Assembly (NCBI RefSeq): GCF_030499535.1
Contig: NZ_JASTLB010000001.1
Span: 5,270,001 to 5,334,000, forward strand
Length of the DNA: 64,000 nucleotides
From: Streptomyces sp. TG1A-8
Lineage (GTDB): Bacteria; Actinomycetota; Actinomycetes; Streptomycetales; Streptomycetaceae
Reading direction: 5' to 3'
Shown: piece by piece, positions 48,565 through 57,045 of the stretch
How the letters are laid out: each line of letters starts with the position of its first letter
How positions within the stretch are numbered: position 1 is the stretch's first letter
Notes under the pieces: generated by a model
What the model was told of the DNA's origin: nothing
Seen by the model: the letters and a program-made list of their open reading frames with translations, nothing else
Database searches by the model: none
Translations under genes and position numbers: made by a program

Positions 48565-49515
48565 GGTGTATCGCCCCGTGAGGTGGGGGACGCGGCTGGC
48601 GGGTGGTCGGCCTTTCAGTGCGGTGTGTCCGCGGTGGTGAGTGTAGGTGTGCAGCCGGTCGGGGAATGCCGCACGTCGTTCGGCTTCTGAGCGGTGGGGG
48701 CGGGCGTGGGCCCATTCGTGGAGCAGGGTGCGGTTGAAGCGCTCGACCTTGCCGTTGGTCCGCGGCCGGTGGGGCCGGGTGCGCTTGTGGGTGATCTGGG
48801 CCTCTGCCGGCAGATCGCGCCAGTGGTGTGAGCGGTAGCAGGAGCCGTTGTCGGTCCGCACCCGCTCGACGGTGATGCGGTGTGCGGTGAAGAAGGTGTG
48901 GGCCCGCTGCCGGAAGCCGGTGGCGGTCTCCTTCTTCTCGTCGGTGTGGATCTCGCCGTGGGCCAGGCGGGAGTGGTCGTCGACGGCGGTGTGCAGGTAG
49001 CTGGAGCCGGTGCCGGATCGGGTCTTGCGGCCCGCGGCCCGGCCGAGGACCTTGTGGCCGCCGCCGTCGGGGATGTTGCCGGGCTGCTTGATGTCGACGC
49101 GAACCGGTTCACCGGGCCGCTGGCGTTCGTGGCGGCGTATGACGCGGCCGGTGGCCCGGTCCGGATGCGACGGGCGGGCCGGGCCGGATCGGGTCAGCAC
49201 CCGGTGCACGGTCGGGGGCACCCGCCGCAGCGGGCCCGCGATGCGGGCCGGTCCCCAGCGGCGCAGGAGCCGGACCTTGATGATCCGGCGCTCGGTGCGG
49301 GTCGGGGTCCGGCGCGGGCTCGTGCGAGGCCGGGAGGAACGGCCGCGCATCCGGGCCTCGCCGGACTGCCGGTAGCGGTCGGCCCAGCGTTGGGCTGCGG
49401 TCGGCGAGGGCTGGAAGCGTTCGGCGGCACGTCTGAGGGGCCAGCCGTCCTCGACCACGCGGCGGGCCGGACGCAGACGGCCGGTCTCGGTCAGGGGTGC
49501 ATCGCGGTGGGGCAC
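48565..49515 (-). pseudogene. IS481-family transposase, lacking its stop codon
   Basis: About 317 residues from GTG 49515. Helix-turn-helix region: LRRAAERFQPSPTAAQRWADRY, then RRWGPARIAGPLRRVPPTVH. The rve catalytic core has first Asp in VRVDIKQPGNIPDGG, second Asp in VRTDNGSCYRS and the Glu in NGKVERFNRTLLHEWA, so the DDE triad is complete. The C-terminus GRPPASRVPHLTGRYT would normally be followed by a stop, but here TGG follows and the frame reads on through unrelated DNA opposite the UDG gene. Several residues differ from the family consensus, suggesting an old copy. Confidence 0.78.
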
Positions 49516-49609
49516 GAGGGCCTTTCTGCCGCTGGTGCAGACGTCGCCATCCACACCGGGCCGGAAGGCCCTCACCCATTTCGAGATCACACGTCAGTGA
49601 TCGCCGTCA

Positions 49610-49632
49610 CCCGTCCCCAACCTCCGTGGACA
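49610..49632 (-). repeat. terminal inverted repeat of the IS481 copy
   Basis: On the minus strand it begins TGTCCACGGAGGTTGGGGAC and ends in a GGG-rich run, typical of Streptomyces IS481 ends. It has no partner at the far end. Confidence 0.7.
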
Positions 49633-49636
49633 GTAC

Positions 49637-50062
49637 CTAGACCGGCTCCGGCGCCACGGCCGGCTCCGGCGCCACGGCTGTCGCCGTGATCTCCACCAGC
49701 TGCCCGGTGTACCCGAGACAGGAGACGCCGAGCAGCGTGGAGGCGTGCGGCCCCCGGCTGAGCCCCGAGGCCTCCACGACCTCCCACACGGCCGACAGCA
49801 CCGACGGTTCGCCGGCGACGACGTACACCTCCGTCACCAGCACGTGCTCCAGGCCGCTGCCGACGGCGCGCAACTGCTCCCGGAGATTGGCGATCACCTG
49901 TTCGGCCTGCCGCACCGGATCGCCCACGCCCACCACCTCGCCCCTGTCGTCCAGCGGCACGGCCCCCGCGAGGAACGCGAGCCGGGTGCCCGCCTCGACG
50001 ACGGAGGCGTGCGCATAGGCGGGCGGCGGGAAGAGTCCGGGCGCGGTGACTCGCCGGATCAT
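49637..50062 (-). CDS. RidA/YjgF family protein
   Basis: 141 residues. RidA enzymes hydrolyse reactive enamine/imine intermediates of pyridoxal-phosphate enzymes; many paralogues have other roles. Visible: VEAGTRLAFLAGAVPLDD, VRQAEQVIANLREQLRAVGSG, VLVTEVYVV, PHASTLLGVSCLGYTGQLVEI. The RidA core's conserved Arg before the last strand is replaced here (LLGVSCL rather than the usual R-V), so it may not be a classical imine deaminase. ATG 50062 has GGAG 7 nt upstream. The last 12 residues are a duplicated VAPEPA unit. Confidence 0.83.
   Translation of the reverse strand: MIRRVTAPGLFPPPAYAHASVVEAGTRLAFLAGAVPLDDRGEVVGVGDPVRQAEQVIANLREQLRAVGSGLEHVLVTEVYVVAGEPSVLSAVWEVVEASGLSRGPHASTLLGVSCLGYTGQLVEITATAVAPEPAVAPEPV
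49642..49677. repeat. 18-bp perfect tandem duplication at the end of ridA
   Basis: CCGGCTCCGGCGCCACGG occurs twice back to back, encoding the repeated VAPEPA unit. It keeps frame and lies 10 nt from the IS end. Confidence 0.9.
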
Positions 50063-50331
50063 GACGGCTCCTGGTGGGGTGTGGGTGGTGGCTGACCACC
50101 CGATCCTCCTGGTCCCGCCCGGGTCCGCGCACCCGGATTTCCGGGTGGGGTGCCGGCCTGCTCGCGCCGTTCGGGCAGCGTGTTCCCGGAAGGACCACCC
50201 CGGCCCGGCGGCTTTCACCTCCGTGAAACGCGATCGTCCCGTTCGTTTCCGGGAAGGCGCCTTACCGTTGAAGCACAGCCCCGGCCACCGGCGTCCGACG
50301 GCACTGCCGCCCTCGTACGAACAGGAGCCCC

Positions 50332-52200
50332 GTGTCGCGTCCCGCAGCCTCCGCTCGTTCCGGCCGCCGGACGGCCGGCCCGCCCCCCTGGCTCGCCCAC
50401 GCCCTGCGCGCCCAGCGCGGACCCGTGCCCTGGAGCGCCGTCGTCCGGGGCGGGCTCGCCGCCGGACCGCTGCTGCTCGCCGGGGTACTGGGCGGCCGGT
50501 CCGGCCTGGGGATCATGGCGGCCATCGGCGCGATGCTCGCCGGCATCAACGACCGGCCCGGCTCCCGGCGGGCCTCCGTCACACGGCTCGGCGTGCCCGC
50601 GCTGGCCGGCGCCCTCGGACTGCTCGTGGGGACGTACGGCGGCCAGCAGTTGTCCGCGGTGCCCCTGACCCTGCTGCTCACCGTGCTCGGACTGGCGGCC
50701 GGCAGCGTCAGCGCGGTCGGGCCCGTCGCCTCCGCGGCCGGTACCCAGCTGCTCGTCACCGCCGCCTTCGGCGCCGGGATGGCACTGCCCGACACCGGCT
50801 GGCAGCGCGTCCTCGCCTTCCTCGCCGGCGCCGGCTGGCTGCTGGCGCTGCGCCTGGTGCTGCCCACGCCCGGGTCGATCGCCGGCGACTTCCGGTTCGA
50901 CGGGGAGCGGAGGGCGGTCGCCGACGTGTACGAGGCCGTCGCCGCGCTCCTCGACGCCGTGGGCGGCGCCGGCGCCACGGCCCGCCGGGCCGCGCTCACC
51001 GCCGCGCTCGACCACGCCCAGGACACCCTCGCCGGGCCCCGGCTGCGCCGGTACGCGAGCTCCGCGGCCGAACGCCGGCTGCACGCCCAGTACGCCGCCG
51101 CGCTGCCCCTGGCCGAGGCCGCCACCGCGCTGGCCTGGGCGGGCGAACCCGTCTGTGCACGGGCGGTGCACGGCCCCCGGCGGCTCGCCGCCGCCGTCCG
51201 CGGCAACACCGGCACCGGCCCGCTGCCCGCGCCGAACCGGTCCGCACCCGCTCTGCGCGCCCTGGACGACGCCCTGCTGCGGGCCGCCGAGGCCTTCGAC
51301 CGCGCCGAGGGCGCCGAACACCGGCTGCTCGCCCGGCGCCGCAGCGCACGCAGCGCCGTCCGGGCCGCGCTGGGCGCCGGCGGGCGGGAGTACGGCCTGC
51401 GCGTCGCCCTCTGCTTCGGCGCCAGCGCGGCCATCGCCCAAGCCCTCCACCAGGCCCGCTGGTACGGGCACCAGCACTGGTACTGGCTCCCGGCGACCGC
51501 CGTCTTCCTGGTCAAGCCCGACCTCGGACCGCTCGCCTCCCGCGTGCTGTGCCGGGCCGCCGGCACCGTGCTGGGCGCCCTGGTGTCCGCCGGACTCGCC
51601 CCGCTGCTGCCCCGCCCCGCCGGAGTGATCGCGCTGGTGGCGGTGTGCGGCGCGCTCCTGCCGGTCGCCGTCCGGCACTTCGCCGCCCTGACCGCCGTCG
51701 TCACCGTCCTCGTCCTCGCCCTGGTCATGGCCGGCGGCGAGCGGCAGGCCGCCGCCGGCCGGATCGGAGAGACCCTGCTCGCCTGCGCGCTGGTGCTGGT
51801 CGTCGGCCATCTGCCGATGCCGGGAAGGCGGGGCGGCGGCGTACGGGCCCGGCTCGCCGCCGCCGGGAGCGCCGCGCACGCCTACCTCGCGCACGTCCTG
51901 AGCGAGTCCGGCGACCGGGCCGAACGGTGGGCGCTGCGCCGCGAGGCCTACCGCACCCTCGCCGAGGCCCGCACCGCCATCGCGGTCGCCGCCGCCGAAC
52001 TGCCCGCCCTGGCACGGCACACCGAGGGCGCCGACGCCGTCGCCGCCGTCCTGGAACGGCTCGTCGACACCACCACCGCCTGCGCCGTGCACCTCGACGA
52101 CACCGGCCGCCTCGGCCCGCGCCACGTCCTCCGGCTCCACGAGGCACTCGACGCGCTGGAGGACCAGCGCGCCCGGACCGGACTCCCCACCGCCGCGTGA
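50332..52200 (+). CDS. FUSC family integral membrane protein
   Basis: 622 residues. The FUSC/aromatic acid exporter fold has two hydrophobic blocks, about residues 35-180 (GGLAAGPLLLAGVLGGRSGL to VLAFLAGAGWLLALRLVLP) and 355-500 (LRVALCFGASAAIAQALHQ, HWYWLPATAVFLVKPDLG, RAAGTVLGALVSAGLAPLLP). Long Ala/Arg-rich cytoplasmic helices separate and follow them. HQHWYWLPATAVFLVKPD matches the conserved FUSC motif. Likely efflux of small aromatic or cationic molecules; substrate unknown. GTG 50332 with AGGAG 6 nt upstream. Divergent from ridA. Confidence 0.85.
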   Translation: MSRPAASARSGRRTAGPPPWLAHALRAQRGPVPWSAVVRGGLAAGPLLLAGVLGGRSGLGIMAAIGAMLAGINDRPGSRRASVTRLGVPALAGALGLLVGTYGGQQLSAVPLTLLLTVLGLAAGSVSAVGPVASAAGTQLLVTAAFGAGMALPDTGWQRVLAFLAGAGWLLALRLVLPTPGSIAGDFRFDGERRAVADVYEAVAALLDAVGGAGATARRAALTAALDHAQDTLAGPRLRRYASSAAERRLHAQYAAALPLAEAATALAWAGEPVCARAVHGPRRLAAAVRGNTGTGPLPAPNRSAPALRALDDALLRAAEAFDRAEGAEHRLLARRRSARSAVRAALGAGGREYGLRVALCFGASAAIAQALHQARWYGHQHWYWLPATAVFLVKPDLGPLASRVLCRAAGTVLGALVSAGLAPLLPRPAGVIALVAVCGALLPVAVRHFAALTAVVTVLVLALVMAGGERQAAAGRIGETLLACALVLVVGHLPMPGRRGGGVRARLAAAGSAAHAYLAHVLSESGDRAERWALRREAYRTLAEARTAIAVAAAELPALARHTEGADAVAAVLERLVDTTTACAVHLDDTGRLGPRHVLRLHEALDALEDQRARTGLPTAA

Positions 52201-52440
52201 GTGGCAGCCCGGCGCGACCGCACGGGCGTGAGCGGGGGACCCGGGCGCGGCTGCGTGCAGGTGAGGTGAGGGAGCCGGGGTGCGACCGGGTCCGTGTGAC
52301 CGGGGCGGGCCCGGGGCACGGCCGGACGCGCGTCACCACCGCCCCGCCCCGCGCGCCCCCGCGGGAAAAACTCCGCGCCCGGCGATGAGTTCCGCCGCCG
52401 ACGGTCACCACCCCGAACCGACCGTCGGACAGGAGGGCCC

Positions 52441-53082
52441 ATGGCACACCCGGAGATCGTCTCGCGCGAGCAATGACGCGCGGCGCGAGGAGTTGCGGAG
52501 CAAGGAGGAGGCGGTCAGCAGGGCACGGCAGGCGCTCGCCGCCGAGCGCCGGCGGCTGCCCATGACCGAGGCCGACCCGGAGTACGTCTTCGAGGGCGGC
52601 GACGGCGAGTCCACCCTCCTCGACCTCTTCCGGGACCGGTCCCAGCTCGTCGTCCACCACTTCATGTTCGCCCCGGAGCGGGAAGCGGGCTGCGCGTGCT
52701 GCGCGGCCTCCCTCGACCAGGTCGGCCACCTCGCCCACCTGCACGCCCGCGACACCTCGTTCGCGGCCGTCTCCCGCGCGCCGTTCACCCGCATCCTGCC
52801 GTTCAAGGCGCGGACGGGCTGGGCGGTGCCCTTGTACTCGTCGTGCCACAGCGACTTCAACCGCGACTTCGAGGCGACCGTGGAACGGGACGGCCAACCG
52901 GTCGAGCGCCCGGGCCCGAGCTGCTTCCCGCGGGACCACGACCGGGTCTTCCACACCTACTCGGTCCACGACGGCGCACTGGACGCCCTGGGCACCTAGC
53001 CGGCCTGCTCGACCTGACCGCGCTCGGTCCGCACCCGCGCGGCGGCGACCGGCTCCGGCTGCACGACGAGCACGACGACTGA
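52441..53082 (+). pseudogene. DUF899 family gene with two frameshifts
   Basis: DUF899 proteins are thioredoxin-like in fold, role unknown. ATG 52441 has GGAGG upstream and encodes MAHPEIVSREQ, as homologues do, then meets TGA at codon 12. One base away, ARREELRSKEEAVSRARQAL continues the family sequence through HHFMFAPEREAGCACC, HLHARDTSFAAVSRAP and FHTYSVHDGALDALGT, where a second TAG falls. The frame shifted again gives the expected ending, LLDLTALGPHPRGGDRLRLH, to 53082. Intact domains in between indicate recent loss or sequencing error. Confidence 0.8.
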
Positions 53083-53341
53083 CACCACCTGGCGCCACCT
53101 GACACCTCCTGGCACCGGCCGGCCCGCACGCCGATGCCGCGGACCGGCCCCGGCCGGTCGAGGTCGGAACCCGTCGTGCCTTTCCGATCGCGGAACGTAT
53201 TCTTCCTGTCCCTAAGTGATAGGAATTTCACTCTCCGTGTCGATCAGGTGTCAACTATGTCTCAGTCCCGTCACCGGACACGCGTTTTCCCCGTTCCAGG
53301 GCGTTGAATCCTGCAAACACAATGCTTTCTGGAGGTGCGAG

Positions 53342-53518
53342 ATGGTGAACGGGCGAAAGGTGCTCGAACGCTTTCCCGCCGGTGGCCCGCGGGGATCGTG
53401 GCCCGCGGAGGAGTTCGCGCACGCCCGCCGTCTGGAAGGCCTGCCCGCCGAAGTCGTCATGGACCTGTCGACGGACACATTCCTGGTGATCGTGCGCGGC
53501 GGCGAGGTCCTGGAGTGA
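53342..53518 (+). CDS. 58-residue protein of unknown function
   Basis: Begins at ATG 53342 behind a strong GGAGG (53331-53335). The sequence has a basic start (MVNGRKVLERF), a Gly/Pro turn, a helix-like FAHARRLEGLP and a final strand pair (VVMDLSTDTFLVIVRGGEVLE). There are no cysteines, signal peptide or membrane helix. The preceding 130 nt are unusually AT-rich for this window and probably hold its promoter. It converges on the ABC exporter gene, 34 nt away. The frame is open farther upstream (53216), but that part looks noncoding. Confidence 0.65.
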   Translation: MVNGRKVLERFPAGGPRGSWPAEEFAHARRLEGLPAEVVMDLSTDTFLVIVRGGEVLE

Positions 53519-53552
53519 GACGGCCGCCGGGACGGGGCCGGCCGCGGGTGCC

Positions 53553-55496
53553 TCAGGCCGGTTTCGGAGCCGGCACCCTCGCGGTGAACTGCTCCGCCTG
53601 CAGCGCGTACAGCTCCGCGTAGACACCGCCCCTGGCCAGCAGCTCCTCCGGGGTCCCGGACTCCACCAGCCGCCCCTGTTCCAGGACGTGCACCAGATCG
53701 GCGTGCCGGACCGAGGCCAGCCGGTGGGTGATCAGGACGACGGTCTGCCCGCTTGCCGCCAGCGCCCGGATCTTCTCGAACACCTCCAGCTCGGCCCGCG
53801 CGTCCAGCGCCGCCGTCGGCTCGTCCACGATCAGGATCCGCCCGCGCCGGTACGCGGCCCGGGCGATGCCCAGGCGCTGCCACTGGCCGCCGGACAGCTC
53901 GTGCCCGCCACTGAAGTTGCGGGCCAGCAGCGTGTCCAGGCCGCGCGGCAGGTCCGCGACCACCTCCTCGGCCCCGGCCTCGGCGACCGCCGCGGCCAGG
54001 CGCTCGTCGGTCAGGGGCACGGAGGAGCGGCCCACGGCGACGTTCACCCGGGCGGTGAACGGCCACCGCTTGAAGTCCTGGGCCACCATGGCGACCCGCT
54101 CGGCGAGCAGCCGCCGGTCGGCGCCGGCCGCGTCGACGCCGTCCCACAGGATCCGTCCCCGGTCCGGTGTGTACAGGCCCGCGAGCAGCTTGACCAGGGT
54201 GGTCTTGCCCGAGCCGTTCTCGCCGACGAGCGCGATGATCCGGCCCAGGGGGAGGGCGAGGGTCACGTCGTCGAGGGCGGGGCGGGCCGACTCGCCCGGA
54301 TAGCCGAAGGTGACGTGCTCGAACCGGATCTCCTCGGGGTCCTTCGGCAGCGGCTCCCCGCCGACCGGGATCGCCCGTTCGGCCGCCTCGGCGTACAGGC
54401 GTTGCAGGTCGCCGACGAACAGGGCCTCCTCGTGCAGCTGGTTGATCTCCAGGACCAGCGTGTCCAGGCTGGCCGAGCCGGTGCGGATCGCGATGACCGC
54501 CGTACCGGCCACCGACAGCGCCATCGTGCCGGTCAGCAGCAGCCCGCCCAGCGTGGCGTACGTGGCGAGTGTCGCCAGGCCCGTCCAGGCCGCCGCGATC
54601 AGACCGGTGCGGGCGGCCAGGCGGGACAGCCGGGCCTGCTCCGCCTCCGCGGTCTCCGACATGGACCGGAAGTGCCGCAGCAGGAACGGACCGACGCCGT
54701 GCACCCGGATCTCCGGGGCGGCACCCGGCTCGGTCAGCAGGCTGCCGATCAGCTGTCCGGCGCGGGCGTGCTGCACCCAGGTGTGGAAGGACTCGTAGCG
54801 GCGCCGGGCGTTGGTCAGGGCACTCCAGGCGCTGGGCAGGGTCATGGTCGCCAGCAGCGGCAGCAGCGCCGGATGCAGCACCGTCAGCACACCGGCCGCG
54901 GCGACCAGCGAGATCATCGCGTTGATCACCCGGGTGCCGTACGCGATCATGTGCCGGGCCGAGCGCGCCCCGTACTGGGCGGTGTCCAGCAGTTTGTGGA
55001 AGGCGTGGTCCTCGATCGCGGCCAGCTCCACGTTCGCCGCCCGTTCCAGGTACAGCTCGGTCGCCACCCGCTCCACCTTCGGTTCGAGGCGGCCGGTGGC
55101 GTAGGTCGAGGCGGCCCGCAGCAGCGCCGCGACCATCATCACGGCGGCCATGACGACCAGGGCGGGGAGCGCGGAGCGCAGCCGCTGCTGGATGTCCGGA
55201 CCGGCGAGCAGCCTGCCGAGCGCACTGTTCACGGCCAGCAGGCTCACCGCCTGGGCCGCGCCCCGGCCCACCTCGGCGGCCAGCACGGTCCGCGTGGCAC
55301 GCGGGTCCGCCTGCCGGGCGAGCCGCAGGCTGGACGCCAGCATGCCGGGCAACCGGGCCACCATCGCCCGGAAACCCAGCTCCAGGAAGGCGTCCGCGTG
55401 CTCGTTCCACCCCATGTCGTACCGCAGCGGGCCGCCGAACAGCAGCCGCTCCGACTCCGAGACCTCGGGCCCACCCGCCTCCCGCCCCTTGCCCAC
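53553..55496 (-). CDS. ABC exporter, fused membrane and ATPase domains
   Basis: 647 residues. A half transporter that would work as a dimer: the membrane domain (about 60-330) has six hydrophobic stretches, including VMAAVMMVAALLRAAS and GLATLATYATLGGLLLTGTM. The ATPase domain carries Walker A LVGENGSGKTTLVKL, a Q-loop MVAQDFKRW, signature HELSGGQWQRLGIARA, Walker B ILIVDEPTAALD and the switch His in VVLITHRLASV. Cargo unknown; the layout resembles lantibiotic and peptide exporters, but no precursor or modification gene is adjacent. GTG 55496 with GGGGAGG about 7 nt upstream. Confidence 0.9.
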   Translation of the reverse strand: MGKGREAGGPEVSESERLLFGGPLRYDMGWNEHADAFLELGFRAMVARLPGMLASSLRLARQADPRATRTVLAAEVGRGAAQAVSLLAVNSALGRLLAGPDIQQRLRSALPALVVMAAVMMVAALLRAASTYATGRLEPKVERVATELYLERAANVELAAIEDHAFHKLLDTAQYGARSARHMIAYGTRVINAMISLVAAAGVLTVLHPALLPLLATMTLPSAWSALTNARRRYESFHTWVQHARAGQLIGSLLTEPGAAPEIRVHGVGPFLLRHFRSMSETAEAEQARLSRLAARTGLIAAAWTGLATLATYATLGGLLLTGTMALSVAGTAVIAIRTGSASLDTLVLEINQLHEEALFVGDLQRLYAEAAERAIPVGGEPLPKDPEEIRFEHVTFGYPGESARPALDDVTLALPLGRIIALVGENGSGKTTLVKLLAGLYTPDRGRILWDGVDAAGADRRLLAERVAMVAQDFKRWPFTARVNVAVGRSSVPLTDERLAAAVAEAGAEEVVADLPRGLDTLLARNFSGGHELSGGQWQRLGIARAAYRRGRILIVDEPTAALDARAELEVFEKIRALAASGQTVVLITHRLASVRHADLVHVLEQGRLVESGTPEELLARGGVYAELYALQAEQFTARVPAPKPA

Positions 55497-55678
55497 CGCA
55501 GACCTCCCCGGGCCGTGACCGAACGGCCACTATCGCGGGCCGGCCGGCTCCGGGGCAGGGCGCGAGAGGGGGGTAAGGGGGGCGCGGAGGAAGTGGGGGA
55601 GACGGAGCCGGTGGACGCACGGCGCCCGGTGGGGAGCAGGGGCGCCGGGGGCGCGGGCCCGGCCGGGCCCGCGCAGCG

Positions 55679-56107
55679 TCACGCCGAGAGGGGCCGGGAC
55701 CACTCCGGTGTCGTGCCCGTCACCCGGCACAGGGCCAGGTACAGCGGGATCGGCGGGGTGTACGGCACCGTCCCCTCCGGGCGGTGGATCAGGCGGGCCG
55801 CGCCGGGGACCAGGGCGCCGGGGGCGTAGAGGGCGGGGGCCGGCCAGGGGAGGGCGTAGTCGGAGTCCGACGGAACGATCCACCACCAGCGCGCGCCGTC
55901 GGTGTACACGCATCCCACCCGCGGCAGGCGCGGAACGATGAGCGGTCCGAGGCGGTCGGGCACGGCCACGGCGTCGCAGCCGAGCGGGACGGTCATGCCC
56001 GCGGGGACCGGAAGGCGCCGGACCGGGGCGGACGGGGGCTGACGCCGCCCGAGGTGCACCAGGGTGTCCAGCCCCAGCGGCCGGCCGGGACCGTCGGCGC
56101 CGCTCAC
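55679..56107 (-). CDS. hypothetical protein coupled to HATPase gene
   Basis: 142 residues, not recognised. Pro-rich, with WWWIVPSDSDYALPWP near the middle and VPYTPPIPLYLALCRVTG near the end; no membrane helix. GTG 56107 overlaps the HATPase stop as GTGA, so the two are translationally coupled and probably work together. Similar small genes next to AbaA-like HATPases occur in other Streptomyces, from memory. Confidence 0.75.
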   Translation of the reverse strand: MSGADGPGRPLGLDTLVHLGRRQPPSAPVRRLPVPAGMTVPLGCDAVAVPDRLGPLIVPRLPRVGCVYTDGARWWWIVPSDSDYALPWPAPALYAPGALVPGAARLIHRPEGTVPYTPPIPLYLALCRVTGTTPEWSRPLSA

Positions 56108-56823
56108 GGCCGTCCCCAGGCGTGGTGCCGCTCGGCCGCCCCGGTCTCGCGCCGTACCTGCGCCCGCCCGCCCTCGGTGCCGCGCGGGGAACCCGGCTGG
56201 TGCTGGTCGGCCCGGGTGCCGTCACGCCGGGCCCGTGCCGCCCGCTCGTCCTCGGCGGGCTTGCGCGCGGAACCCGGCTTGGAGCGGGCACCCCAGCCCA
56301 GGTCGCCGTGCGGCTCGGCGGCTTCGCGGACCGCGTCGGTCTGCCGGGCCAGCTCGGCCCACACCAGCAGTCCCGCGCCGTGCTCCTGGGCCCCCCAGGA
56401 ACGGCACAGCGCGTCGACGAGGAGCAGTCCCCTGCCGTGCTCCTCCTCCGGACGCTGCGCACAGGGGTGCGGCTCGTCGGGCGCACAGCCCTCGTCCCGC
56501 ACGGCTATGCGCACCGTGTCGTCGTGGTCGTGCAGCTCGCACACCACACGACTGCTCGCGGTGTGCACGATCGCGTTGGTCACCAGTTCGGACATGATCA
56601 GGGCCGCGCTGTCGCAGGTGTCCGCGCATACCGACCAACCGGTCAACCGGGCGCGCGTCAGGCGTCTCGCCTGGGCGGGAGAAGCCGGGTGTGCGGCCAG
56701 CTCGAAGCGGAACCGGCGCTCGGCGGCGCCCCCACCAGGGGCTGCTCCCGGCGCGGCGCCGAGACCGCGGGGGTCTGCGGCGGCGTCTGTTCCTAAGGGC
56801 GCGGGCGGAATCACGCTTGCCAC
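56104..56823 (-). CDS. AbaA-like HATPase_c protein (RsbW/SpoIIAB-related)
   Basis: 239 residues. GHKL ATPase fold of the anti-sigma-factor kinase type: N-box SELVTNAIVHTASS, then VRIAVRDEGCAPDE (G1 box) and HGRGLLLVDALCRSWG (G2 region). The opening FRFELAAHPASPAQARRLTRAR is typical of Streptomyces regulatory HATPases. The C-terminal 80 residues are charged and disordered. The start is uncertain: GTG 56823 (VASVIPPAPLG) matches remembered homologues, while GTG 56841 and TTG 56850 lie inside the upstream palindrome. Divergent from the XRE gene. Confidence 0.85.
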   Translation of the reverse strand: MASVIPPAPLGTDAAADPRGLGAAPGAAPGGGAAERRFRFELAAHPASPAQARRLTRARLTGWSVCADTCDSAALIMSELVTNAIVHTASSRVVCELHDHDDTVRIAVRDEGCAPDEPHPCAQRPEEEHGRGLLLVDALCRSWGAQEHGAGLLVWAELARQTDAVREAAEPHGDLGWGARSKPGSARKPAEDERAARARRDGTRADQHQPGSPRGTEGGRAQVRRETGAAERHHAWGRP

Positions 56824-56839
56824 TATCGCCCCGCCATGC

Positions 56840-56875
56840 ACACTTGGCAAGTGTCACTCTGAAAAATGCAGAGTG
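56840..56875. promoter_or_regulatory. two adjacent palindromes between HATPase and XRE genes
   Basis: ACACTTG-G-CAAGTGT (56840-56854) touches CACTCT-N9-AGAGTG (56855-56875). Both lie in the only AT-richer part of the divergent gap and are likely operator or promoter elements for the XRE regulator or a partner. Confidence 0.6.
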
Positions 56876-57045
56876 CTGTGGGACTCTCTGAACGGCCGTG
56901 GCACACTGCTCGCAACAGCACCTCGCGCGGCGCCACCCGGGACCGTCGACGATCCGGCCGGATCCTCGAACGGATCTTCGGATGGCGCCGCAGGGCTGTC
57001 GGGATTCCTGTGCCGGAGCGTGATTGTCGTGTCGGAGGTGACGGT

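Larger units (their letters stand above)
48565..49632 (-). mobile_element. truncated IS481-family insertion sequence
   Basis: The left terminal repeat (reading leftward) is TGTCCACGGAGGTTGGGGAC, starting at 49632, and the transposase follows. Homology stops at 48565 at the very end of the transposase; no matching right terminal repeat is found toward 48304. The element lies 4 nt from the ridA stop codon. Loss of one end should make it immobile. Confidence 0.8.

Noticed and set aside
53216..53341. Longer start for the 58-residue protein, giving 100 residues
   Set aside because: The added part lies in an AT-rich, promoter-like stretch, and a strong GGAGG precedes the later ATG.
53342..55496. 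The small protein plus ABC exporter as a peptide antibiotic system
   Set aside because: The small protein has no leader, Cys/Ser/Thr-rich core or cleavage motif, the genes converge, and no modification enzyme is adjacent.
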